A DNA stretch of 6,919 nt from WJMT01 sp964611275. Lineage in GTDB: Bacteria > Acidobacteriota > Aminicenantia > Aminicenantales > Aminicenantaceae. Positions 1 to 6,364 of this stretch are shown piece by piece. The notes under the pieces were generated by a model. It was not told the DNA's origin. It saw nothing but the letters and a program-made list of their open reading frames with translations, and did not search any database. The DNA is taken from positions 1 through 6,919 of the forward strand of contig CAZSZS010000128.1 in assembly GCA_964611275.1 (NCBI GenBank), given 5' to 3'. The position numbers and the translations under genes are program-made. The first letter of the stretch is position 1. Each line of letters opens with the position of its first letter.

Positions 1-266
1 CACGAAACTCTGTGATCCGTCTTGCCGGAGAAAAAGGGATAGAAGTGAAGGAAACATCCATACCAAGAGAGATGCTTTATATTGCAGATGAAGTGTTTTT
101 TACTGGCTCAGCCGCGGAAATAACTCCAATAAGGACCATAGACAAAATAAAGATAGGAAGCGGGAAAATCGGGCCTGTTACAAAAAAAATCCAGGATGAG
201 TTTTTTGCGTATATAAATGGCGACAGAGAGGACAAATACAACTGGCTGACCTATTTGTACAAATAA
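1..266 (+). CDS. ilvE: Branched-chain amino acid aminotransferase, C-terminal fragment (5' end outside window)
   Basis: This is the last 88 or so codons of a PLP-dependent fold-type IV aminotransferase. The enzyme moves an amino group between glutamate and the 2-oxo acids of valine, leucine and isoleucine in the cytoplasm. The visible signature is the stretch reading EVFFTGSAAEITPIRTID, the conserved IlvE segment whose Ser-Ala pair helps hold the PLP phosphate. It is followed by the usual GPVTKKIQDEFF helix and a tail with NWLTYLY, close to the normal IlvE terminus. The frame is open to the left edge (Arg-Asn-Ser before the GTG at 12), so that GTG is an internal valine and not a start. The PLP lysine and the first two thirds of the protein lie outside the window. 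D-amino acid aminotransferase and aminodeoxychorismate lyase share the fold, but this tail fits IlvE best. Confidence 0.88.
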   Translation, partial: RNSVIRLAGEKGIEVKETSIPREMLYIADEVFFTGSAAEITPIRTIDKIKIGSGKIGPVTKKIQDEFFAYINGDREDKYNWLTYLYK

Positions 267-297
267 ATGGAGCTTGACTATCCAAAAAAAGCGCAGA

Positions 298-307
298 TGT
301 GTATAAT
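298..307 (+). promoter_or_regulatory. Candidate promoter -10 region for pilT-alaS
   Basis: A perfect TATAAT at 302-307, preceded by TGTG, lies 44 nt upstream of the pilT start in the 85-nt gap after ilvE. The nearest -35-like hexamer, TTGACT at 274-279, is 22 nt away, which is too far for a standard sigma-70 promoter. The call therefore rests mainly on the -10 box. It would place a start of transcription near 314 and give pilT-alaS a promoter separate from ilvE. No hairpin terminator is visible between ilvE and pilT, so read-through from ilvE is also possible. Confidence 0.35.
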
Positions 308-351
308 ATAAGGGCAATTAATGGAAAAAATAAAATAAAAGAGGGGGGAAT

Positions 352-1524
352 ATGGATATAGACGAACTCTTAAAAATGGCCATTGAAAAGGATGCTTCTG
401 ACCTTCATTTAAAATCAGGGAACTTTCCCATCATCCGGATCCATGGAAAACTGAATACCATGACTGACTATCCAAAATTGACGCCCGAATCAACCAGACA
501 ATTAGCCGAACAGATAACCAATGACTTTCAAAAAGAAAAGCTCAAGGAAGAACACGACCTGGATCTTGCTTACAGTCTTCCCGGTTTCGGCCGATTCAGG
601 GGGAGTATATACCAACAGAGGGGCTCTTACGGTATTGTTCTAAGAATCATTCCGCTGGAAGTTTCGACCATAGATGAGCTTAATCTACCCAAAATCATCG
701 AAGATATTTCAGAAGAAACCAGAGGTCTTGTACTGGTCACAGGAACCACAGGGTCAGGAAAAACAACCACTCTGGCTTCCATGATCGATCACATCAATGA
801 GAGAAGAAAGGAAAACATTATCACTATCGAGGATCCCATTGAATACCTGCATAGAGACAAGAAAAGCATGATAAGCCAGAGGGAAGTGGGAGTGGATGTT
901 TCCTCGTTCTCAAGAGGATTGAGAGCTTCTCTGAGAGAAGATCCGGATATCATTCTGGTCGGGGAGATGAGAGACAGAGATACCATTGATACAGCGCTTC
1001 TGGCTGCTGAGACCGGACATTTGGTTTTAAGCACACTTCACACTACGGATGCTCCGGAGACCATTAACCGCATCGTCTCGATTTTTCCGCCTTTCCAGCA
1101 GAGACAGGTCAGACTTCAGCTAGCGAGCATAATAAAAGCGGTTATATCCATGAGGCTCATACCGAAAAAAGAGGGAGGCGGTCGGGTTCCCGCTGTGGAA
1201 ATAATGATAAACACTCCTTATATTTCCGATTGTATCAATGACAGGGAAAAAACAGGTCTCATCAAAGACGCCATTTCATCCGGAGTCTCCCAGTATAAGA
1301 TGCAGAGCTTTGACCAGTCCGTTTACTGGCTCTATACGGAAGGATTTATATCCTACGAGCAGGGACTCAGGTACTCTTCCAGCCCGGATAACTTCAAGTT
1401 AAGAGTGATGGGAATCCGCTCTTCTCAGGATGTAGCGATCGAGGATATGGAAAAAGAAATTTCCCAGAGTAGAGAAGGAAAGAGAGAGGCCTACGAAGCA
1501 GATACAGATGAGGAACAAGAATAA
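352..1524 (+). CDS. pilT: Type IV pilus retraction ATPase, PilT/PilU family
   Basis: This is a hexameric secretion-type ATPase that powers depolymerisation and retraction of type IV pili at the cytoplasmic face of the inner membrane (twitching motility, DNA uptake). The 390-residue protein has the N-terminal PAS-like domain (about 1-115, with SDLHLKSG), a Walker A GTTGSGKTTT at 131-140, an Asp box IITIEDPIEYLH at 156-167, a Walker B DPDIILVGEMRD at 197-208 and a His box GHLVLSTLHTTDA at 222-234. The C-terminal part (MQSFDQSVYWLYTEGFISYEQGL, 317-339) resembles PilU at least as much as PilT. The AIRNLIRE motif expected near 290-297 is replaced by YISDCIND. A charged acidic tail (about 356-390) extends past the usual end. 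The start has a strong GAGGGGGG ribosome site at 341-348. No other pilus genes are visible, so the PilT versus PilU role is open. Confidence 0.9.
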   Translation: MDIDELLKMAIEKDASDLHLKSGNFPIIRIHGKLNTMTDYPKLTPESTRQLAEQITNDFQKEKLKEEHDLDLAYSLPGFGRFRGSIYQQRGSYGIVLRIIPLEVSTIDELNLPKIIEDISEETRGLVLVTGTTGSGKTTTLASMIDHINERRKENIITIEDPIEYLHRDKKSMISQREVGVDVSSFSRGLRASLREDPDIILVGEMRDRDTIDTALLAAETGHLVLSTLHTTDAPETINRIVSIFPPFQQRQVRLQLASIIKAVISMRLIPKKEGGGRVPAVEIMINTPYISDCINDREKTGLIKDAISSGVSQYKMQSFDQSVYWLYTEGFISYEQGLRYSSSPDNFKLRVMGIRSSQDVAIEDMEKEISQSREGKREAYEADTDEEQE

Positions 1525-1533
1525 AATCATTCC

Positions 1534-4176
1534 ATGAGATCACAACACATACGAAAGACATTTCTTGATTACTTCGCATCCAAGGGTCATAAAATTGTAA
1601 AAAGTTCTTCTCTCTTACCCAGGGATGATCCGACGCTCCTTTTTACGAATGCGGGTATGAATCAGTTTAAAAATATGTTTTTAGGGCTTGAGAAAAGAAC
1701 ATACACAAGAGCTGCTTCAGTCCAGAAGTGCATGAGGGTCAGCGGAAAGCACAATGACCTCGACCAGGTGGGCAAGACCAGCAAACATCATACCTTTTTT
1801 GAAATGCTGGGAAACTTTTCTTTTGGTGATTATTTCAAAGAAGGGGCCATTGAATTCGCATGGGAACTGATAACCGAGGAATACGGGATCGATCCGGAAA
1901 GACTGTATGCGACCGTTTATAAAGAAGATGAGGATGCGTTCAGAATATGGAAAAAAAACATCGGGATTTCAGACGATAAATTATTTTACATGGGAAAAGA
2001 AGAAAACTACTGGAGCATGGGTGACACAGGTCCCTGCGGCCCGTGTTCTGAAATACATTTCCAGTTAGCCACAGACATTAAGAAGAAAAGCCCGAAAGAA
2101 TTGATCGAATCCGGAAGCGAGGATTTCATTGAATTATGGAACCTTGTTTTCATGCAGTACAACAGAGATGAGAGAGGAAAATTGAGTGAACTTCCGGCAC
2201 CTTCCATAGACACGGGCATGGGGCTTGAACGCATAGCCACTGTACTGCAGAAGAAGAAAGATAATTATGAAAACGACCTTTTCTACCCGCTCATTGAACA
2301 TATCGTTTCCCTCTCTGGCAAAGAGGGGATTCAAGAAATAACCAAAGAAATATACGTACGGAAAATAGCTGACCATATCCGGGCTATCGTATTCCTTATA
2401 AATGACGGTATCATGCCTTCCAACGAAGGAAGAGGATATGTCCTCAGAAGGCTCATCAGAAGAGCCTTCAGAGCCGGTGAAAAATTGGGATTTAAGGATG
2501 CTTTTCTGTTCAAACTCACCAGCGTTGTCTGTGATATCATGAAAGATTCCTATCCGGAATTGATTTCCTCTGCTAATTACATATCAAAGGTCTGCCAATC
2601 AGAGGAAAAACGCTTTATAAAGACCCTTTCCAGCGGAATGAAAACATTTGACCTTTATGTCAGGGAACTCAAAAAGGAAAAGAGAAAAACCTTGCCTGGT
2701 GATAAATTATTCAAACTATATGACACATACGGATTCCCTCTAGACCTGTCCAGCGAGCTGGCTGAAGACGAAGACATGGACATAGATGAAAACGGTTTTG
2801 CTAAAGAACTAAATCAACAGAGAGAAAAAGCAAGAAAATCCTGGAAAGGCGACATTGAGGACAAGAAAAGAAAAAAATATGAAAAATTCAAAGACCTTAA
2901 TGTCACCTATGTCGGCTATGAAAGAGAAAGCGCAGCGGATTCAGAAGTGCTTGCCATCATCAAACACGGCTCAGATGTCAATAAAATGGAAAAGGGAGAA
3001 GAAGGGGAAGTGTTCTTATCCGTTACTCCATTTTATGCAGAAGCCGGAGGCCAGATCGGAGATACGGGGATCATTAAGAATCCGGGTTTTTCCGCGGAAG
3101 TCAGATCCGCCTATTATCCGATTCCTGATATCATCTCTCATAAAATAAAAATAATTTCAGGAACCCTGAAGACCGGTGATAAAGTCGAGGCCGAGGTCGA
3201 CATAAAAAGAAGGAAGGCGATAAGTAAAAACCACACGGCCACCCATCTATTGCATGCTTCTCTCAGGAATATCGTTGGGTCTCATTTAAAGCAGTCAGGG
3301 TCACTCGTATCTCCGGAAAAACTCCGTTTTGACTTCACACATTATTCGCCTTTAAGCCCTTCGGAGATAAAAAGCGTGGAATCGCTTGTCAATGAACAGG
3401 TCCAGGCCTGTATCCCCGTCAGCACGAAAATCACTTCCTTAGAGCAGGGAATAAAAGAAGGAGCTGTTGCCATATTCGAAGAAAAATACGGCGAGGAAGT
3501 CAGGGTCATAACCATAGGAGATTTCAGCAAAGAACTCTGCGGGGGTGTGCATGTCACCAACACAGGCGAGATCGGTTTTTTCAAAGTCATTTCAGAAGGA
3601 AGTGTTGCTGCCGGTATGAGAAGAATAGAGGCTGTCACATCGGAATCAGCATTGGATTATGTTCAAAAAAACGAAGACGTGTTAACTGAAATCGAAGAGT
3701 TGCTCAGTACCCCTAGAAATGAACTTATTGACCATATAGGCAAACTTCAAGAATCCATAAAACAAAAAGAAAAAGAATGCAAATCTCTCAGACAAAAGCT
3801 GATAAACCTAAAAAACAAACATAAGGAAGAAAAAACGCATCAAATAAACGGAATTTCTGTCCTGACAAAAAGAATTGAAGGCCTGAGTGGTTCAGAGCTC
3901 AGGGATCTGGCAGATAATCTAAAACAAAAGTCACATTCAGATGTGATTATTCTGTCAACGGTTTTCAATGACAAGGTCCTCTTAGTGGCGGTTGTGAATG
4001 AAAATCTAACAGATAGACTGAAGGCAAAAGAAATCATAGATGAAATAGCACCGGTGATAGGCGGAGGAGGAGGAGGCCGCCCTGATTTTGCTCAGGCAGG
4101 AGGAACCAGACCTGACAAGCTGGACCAGGCAGTGAAAAAGGGGCTTTCTTTTATTAAAGAACAACTGAAACAGTAA
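1534..4176 (+). CDS. alaS: Alanine--tRNA ligase (full length)
   Basis: This class II synthetase charges tRNA-Ala with alanine in the cytoplasm and hydrolyses mischarged Ser- and Gly-tRNA-Ala. At 880 residues it has the normal length. The catalytic domain carries motif 1 around DPTLLFTNAGMNQFK (32-46), motif 2 around GKHNDLDQVGKTSKHHTFFE (71-90), the TGPCGPCSE loop (165-173) and motif 3 GMGLERIA (228-235). The editing domain has its zinc ligands in HTATHLLH (His567, His571) and CGGVH (Cys669, His673). A coiled coil (about 730-768) leads to the C-Ala domain, which contains the GGGGGGRPDFAQAGG signature (843-857). The start aligns with the family N-terminus (RKTFLDYFASKGH). No good ribosome site is seen: the nearest, GAGGA at 1510-1514, is 19 nt away inside pilT. 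The pilT stop lies in the same frame nine bases upstream, so reinitiation after pilT is likely. Confidence 0.98.
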   Translation: MRSQHIRKTFLDYFASKGHKIVKSSSLLPRDDPTLLFTNAGMNQFKNMFLGLEKRTYTRAASVQKCMRVSGKHNDLDQVGKTSKHHTFFEMLGNFSFGDYFKEGAIEFAWELITEEYGIDPERLYATVYKEDEDAFRIWKKNIGISDDKLFYMGKEENYWSMGDTGPCGPCSEIHFQLATDIKKKSPKELIESGSEDFIELWNLVFMQYNRDERGKLSELPAPSIDTGMGLERIATVLQKKKDNYENDLFYPLIEHIVSLSGKEGIQEITKEIYVRKIADHIRAIVFLINDGIMPSNEGRGYVLRRLIRRAFRAGEKLGFKDAFLFKLTSVVCDIMKDSYPELISSANYISKVCQSEEKRFIKTLSSGMKTFDLYVRELKKEKRKTLPGDKLFKLYDTYGFPLDLSSELAEDEDMDIDENGFAKELNQQREKARKSWKGDIEDKKRKKYEKFKDLNVTYVGYERESAADSEVLAIIKHGSDVNKMEKGEEGEVFLSVTPFYAEAGGQIGDTGIIKNPGFSAEVRSAYYPIPDIISHKIKIISGTLKTGDKVEAEVDIKRRKAISKNHTATHLLHASLRNIVGSHLKQSGSLVSPEKLRFDFTHYSPLSPSEIKSVESLVNEQVQACIPVSTKITSLEQGIKEGAVAIFEEKYGEEVRVITIGDFSKELCGGVHVTNTGEIGFFKVISEGSVAAGMRRIEAVTSESALDYVQKNEDVLTEIEELLSTPRNELIDHIGKLQESIKQKEKECKSLRQKLINLKNKHKEEKTHQINGISVLTKRIEGLSGSELRDLADNLKQKSHSDVIILSTVFNDKVLLVAVVNENLTDRLKAKEIIDEIAPVIGGGGGGRPDFAQAGGTRPDKLDQAVKKGLSFIKEQLKQ

Positions 4177-4202
4177 AATCACCCCTAAAGGGGATTGATT
4201 TT
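4177..4202 (+). terminator. Small hairpin after alaS, possible weak terminator
   Basis: Immediately after the alaS stop, AATCA-CCCC, a TAAA loop and GGGG, then a two-base AT bulge and TGATT, form an interrupted inverted repeat. It is followed by only a short T run (TTTTAT). The four G-C pairs are stable but the bulge and poor T tract make it a weak intrinsic terminator at best. Its right arm also contains the -35 box of the promoter proposed for the next gene, and its GGGG could serve as a ribosome site for the ATG at 4205. Confidence 0.35.
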
Positions 4203-4224
4203 ATATGCATTCTGTTATTATACT
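4195..4224 (+). promoter_or_regulatory. Candidate sigma-70 promoter for the lytic transglycosylase gene
   Basis: TTGATT at 4195-4200 and TATACT at 4219-4224 are separated by 18 nt. They match the -35 consensus at four of six positions and the -10 consensus at five of six. Transcription would start near 4231, upstream of the ATG at 4244 but downstream of the alternative ATG at 4205. If real, this promoter supports the shorter reading of the next gene and lets it be expressed independently of alaS. Confidence 0.42.
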
Positions 4225-4243
4225 TAGAACAGGCCGGATGGGT

Positions 4244-4813
4244 ATGAAAAGAAAGAAAATTGTTTTATTTCTCATTTCTACTCTCACCCTCTTTGTCTGT
4301 TTTGCATTTTCTCCCTATTCCTTTTGTTCAGATTCAGAAAAATATGATGATATTATCATTAAAGCAGCCGTGACATACGGGCTCCCCTCTAATTTGATCC
4401 ATTCAATCATAAAAAATGAATCCAACTACAATCCCAGGGCTGTTTCTCCAAAAGGGGCGTTAGGACTCATGCAGCTCATGCCTTCGACTGCGAAACAATA
4501 CGGTGTTTCCAATGTTTTTGATCCTGAAGACAACATACTCGGGGGTACAAAGTATCTCAAAGACCTGACCTCACTATACCAGAGGAATCTTGATCTGGTT
4601 TTGGCTGCCTATAATGCCGGTCAGGAAGCGGTTAAAAAATATCAGGGCATACCTCCTTTCCGGGAAACAATTGAATATATTGAAAGGGTCAAATCTTCAT
4701 ATGGAGGAAAATCAATTATCGGAAAGACGAAAATATATAAATATTATGACGAAAACGGAAGAATCGTTATCACGAACAATATCTTCCTTTATTTACAACA
4801 CCGTAAAAAATAA
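4244..4813 (+). CDS. Secreted lytic transglycosylase (SLT domain) with DUF4124-like C-terminal tail
   Basis: This enzyme is predicted to cleave peptidoglycan glycan strands in the periplasm, leaving 1,6-anhydro-muramoyl ends. Counting from the ATG at 4244 (189 aa), residues 1-29 form a signal peptide: KRKK, then a hydrophobic run ending near FSPYSFCS. The cysteine does not sit in a convincing lipobox. The SLT domain (about 34-150) shows the catalytic Glu59 in IIKNESNYNPRAVSPKGA, then GLMQLMP (74-80), AAYNAG (121-126) and the YIERV end. Residues 164-179, IYKYYDENGRIVITNN, resemble the DUF4124 module found in other cell-wall hydrolases, usually near the N-terminus. The frame is open upstream to an ATG at 4205 (202 aa). 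I prefer 4244 because it gives a clean signal peptide, has AGG at 4231-4233, and lies downstream of the proposed promoter. Whether it serves pili, division or general wall turnover cannot be told. Confidence 0.88.
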   Translation: MKRKKIVLFLISTLTLFVCFAFSPYSFCSDSEKYDDIIIKAAVTYGLPSNLIHSIIKNESNYNPRAVSPKGALGLMQLMPSTAKQYGVSNVFDPEDNILGGTKYLKDLTSLYQRNLDLVLAAYNAGQEAVKKYQGIPPFRETIEYIERVKSSYGGKSIIGKTKIYKYYDENGRIVITNNIFLYLQHRKK

Positions 4814-4832
4814 AAAAAATCCTCGTTTTCCT

Positions 4833-5813
4833 TTATGCAGGCGTCAGTTTCCTTTTTAAATTTGTCCTGACAGAAAAAATACGGGGCACTATTTCAAATG
4901 TGACCGGTACCTTACCGATCAGTTCTCCATCAGCTTCTATAAGGACATCTTCTTCATCTTCTGACATCACTTCTATTTTCTTGCCTCTCAAAAATTTGAT
5001 CTTTGGATGGGAGAGATGGGTCCCCCTGTATATCCTCCATACATTCAAAAAGAACTCGATTTTTTCCATCCCTTTAACGAGAATCAGATCAAAAAATCCA
5101 TCATCAAGGAGGGCAAACGGGGCGATTCTCATTCCCTTACCAAAAATACTTCCGTTTGATATGGCTCCTATTAAATATTCATCGGTCGGATAGGCTTTCC
5201 CATCTACCTTTATTTTTAATTTTTTACTTTTATAAGAAACGAAAGTAAAAATCAGAGTCCTTAAGTAAGACGAGGCTTTTCTCTTGAGTCTCTTTTCCTC
5301 AACTCTTTTAACCACTTCGCCTCCGAAACCAAAGTCAGCAATGTTCAAAAAAAACATTTCCTTGTTTTTTCCGGAAAGTGATTTGTAATGGATTTTTCCG
5401 ATATCAATAATATCAGACTGGGATTGAGTTATGACCTCCATAGATTTCTTCAGGTTTTGCGGTATGTTCAGGCTTCTGCTGAAGTCAGAACCTGTTCCGC
5501 TGGGAATTACTCCGAGTGTGGTACTGGGATTAATGATTTTATGGTTTTCAAAAAAACCATTGGCTATCTCATTCATTGTCCCATCACCGCCCACTCCGAC
5601 GATAAGTTCGATTCCGTTTTTTATAGCAGACCTTGATATTTCAGTGGCATGAGCCGGCTTTTCAGTAAATTCATACTTGAATTCTTTGAAGAAATTACCG
5701 AGCGCTTCCTTAATAAGGGTCCATCTTTTGCCTGTCTGGCCCTTGTTAGATTCAGGATTTACTATTATCTGCGTCTTTAATAGTTCTGGAGTCTTCGGGA
5801 ATGTCAACAACAT
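4833..5813 (-). CDS. YegS/DgkB-type lipid kinase (diacylglycerol kinase catalytic domain)
   Basis: This is a soluble or membrane-associated kinase of the DAGK_cat family. Members phosphorylate diacylglycerol, related lipids or sphingoid bases using ATP, recycling lipid head-group by-products into phosphatidate at the inner membrane. The 326-residue protein has the N-terminal IIVNPESNKGQTGKRW (16-31), the nucleotide-binding GVGGDGTMNEIANG (73-86) and the SGTGSDFSRSL segment (105-115). Its C-terminal domain has APFALLDDGFFDLILV (231-246, the family's metal-site region) and EADGE (293-297), which contains the likely catalytic acid. Length and motif order are normal and nothing is missing. The ATG at 5813 is supported by AAGGGG seven bases upstream, inside the preceding gene, which it overlaps by 62 nt. 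The true lipid substrate cannot be read from the sequence, so no symbol is given. It converges on the transglycosylase gene with a 19-nt gap and no clear terminator. Confidence 0.93.
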   Translation of the reverse strand: MLLTFPKTPELLKTQIIVNPESNKGQTGKRWTLIKEALGNFFKEFKYEFTEKPAHATEISRSAIKNGIELIVGVGGDGTMNEIANGFFENHKIINPSTTLGVIPSGTGSDFSRSLNIPQNLKKSMEVITQSQSDIIDIGKIHYKSLSGKNKEMFFLNIADFGFGGEVVKRVEEKRLKRKASSYLRTLIFTFVSYKSKKLKIKVDGKAYPTDEYLIGAISNGSIFGKGMRIAPFALLDDGFFDLILVKGMEKIEFFLNVWRIYRGTHLSHPKIKFLRGKKIEVMSEDEEDVLIEADGELIGKVPVTFEIVPRIFSVRTNLKRKLTPA

Positions 5814-6294
5814 CTTTTTCCCCTTTTTTCGTCTTGTCTTTTTTAAATATGGATACTCCTATAATTCCTCCAAGAGCGCCTAACACTGAAAAAATGATTG
5901 CATTGATGAGAATTCCGAGTAAGACCATAGAAATATGAGAACTTCCGGCTCCTCTCTCCATCCATGTTTCCCACCCGGCAGGCATTTCCTCAGCATATTC
6001 TGCAATTCTCTCCATGAGATTAGCTGCGAATTTGTTTGTGAGCGGGGCTAAAGGAATGCTGATCAAAAAATCTGCGGCTGTCGCAACAAGGCCGGAAAAC
6101 ACTCCGGCGATGGCACCCTCTCCCATGGTCAGCGGTTTTACCTCTTCTTTGGTAAGGAAAAAAACAGCGATGATTCCGCCTCCTATAATCCACAAACAGC
6201 AAAGACAGTTCAGGACAGGGATTCCAGAAAGGACTCCAGCAATCCCACCCCCTATAAGAGCAGGTATAAGCATGTTTGTCTTTTGTTCTTCCAT
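5752..6294 (-). CDS. Glycine-rich multi-pass membrane protein of unknown function
   Basis: I do not recognise a named family. The 180-residue product has about four hydrophobic segments, near residues 8-26, 29-48, 58-82 and 120-148. They are rich in glycine and small residues (PALIGGGIAGVLSG, GEGAIAGVFSGLVA, LGALGGIIGVSIF). The first and third resemble each other (GGGIAGVLSG versus GEGAIAGVFSG), which hints at an internal duplication of a two-helix unit. Three cysteines cluster at 30, 32 and 33 (NCLCCLW). An amphipathic linker with several Trp and Glu residues (about 92-116) joins helices three and four, and a Lys/Asp-rich soluble tail (151-180) closes the protein. The start at 6294 has a strong GAGGAGG ribosome site (6299-6305). 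Its tail-coding DNA overlaps the lipid kinase start, so the two are probably co-expressed. Function by context would be membrane-related, but this is inference. Confidence 0.85.
   Translation of the reverse strand: MEEQKTNMLIPALIGGGIAGVLSGIPVLNCLCCLWIIGGGIIAVFFLTKEEVKPLTMGEGAIAGVFSGLVATAADFLISIPLAPLTNKFAANLMERIAEYAEEMPAGWETWMERGAGSSHISMVLLGILINAIIFSVLGALGGIIGVSIFKKDKTKKGEKDVVDIPEDSRTIKDADNSKS
5821..5826 (-). promoter_or_regulatory. Ribosome binding site of the lipid kinase, inside the upstream gene
   Basis: Read on the minus strand this is AAGGGG, seven bases before the ATG at 5811-5813. It is a well-spaced Shine-Dalgarno match and lies within the codons for the Lys-rich tail of the upstream membrane protein. 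It decides the start of the lipid kinase in favour of the ATG. No later in-frame ATG precedes the conserved IIVNP segment, so the long overlap looks real. Confidence 0.6.
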
Positions 6295-6334
6295 TATGCC
6301 TCCTCAATAAAGGATTTCTAAAAGAGTTTCTACT

Positions 6335-6364
6335 ATTTTATTTTGTTTGGGTTTGTTTTTTCAA
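6335..6364 (-). promoter_or_regulatory. Candidate sigma-70 promoter for the membrane protein-lipid kinase pair
   Basis: On the minus strand, TTGAAA (6364-6359) and TAAAAT (6340-6335) are 18 nt apart, and each matches its consensus hexamer at five of six positions. The -35 box overlaps the TGA stop of the DUF2085 gene. Transcription would begin near 6328, about 34 nt before the start codon at 6294. The gap is A-rich on this strand, so a chance match is possible, and transcription from further upstream is equally possible. Confidence 0.42.

Noticed and set aside
274..307. TTGACT and TATAAT as a complete promoter for pilT
   Set aside because: The spacer is 22 nt, outside the usual 16-19 nt, so only the -10 region was kept.
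267..311. A 14-codon frame starting with ATG directly after the ilvE stop
   Set aside because: It has no ribosome site or recognisable sequence, and it runs through the candidate -10 box. It is most simply chance.
321..338. A five-codon mini-frame (MEKIK) with AAGGG upstream, before pilT
   Set aside because: The proposed transcription start near 314 would remove most of its ribosome site. The peptide has no leader-like feature such as repeated regulatory codons or an attenuator hairpin.
2855..3148. 97-codon open frame on the + strand inside alaS
   Set aside because: It lies wholly within conserved alaS coding sequence in another frame and has a low-complexity Lys/Arg/Ser-rich translation with no family features.
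4205..4243. ATG at 4205 as the start of the transglycosylase
   Set aside because: It adds 13 residues ahead of a complete signal peptide and lies upstream of the proposed transcription start. It is not excluded, since AGGGG lies 11 nt before it.
4843..4871. GTCAG...CTGAC inverted repeat as a terminator for the transglycosylase gene
   Set aside because: It has a five-base stem with a loop of about 19 nt, followed by A's instead of T's on the + strand. It lies inside the lipid kinase coding region.
6014..6310. 98-codon open frame on the + strand opposite the membrane protein gene
   Set aside because: It is antisense to a well-supported gene with a strong ribosome site, and its translation is a Pro/Ala-rich shadow of that gene's glycine codons.
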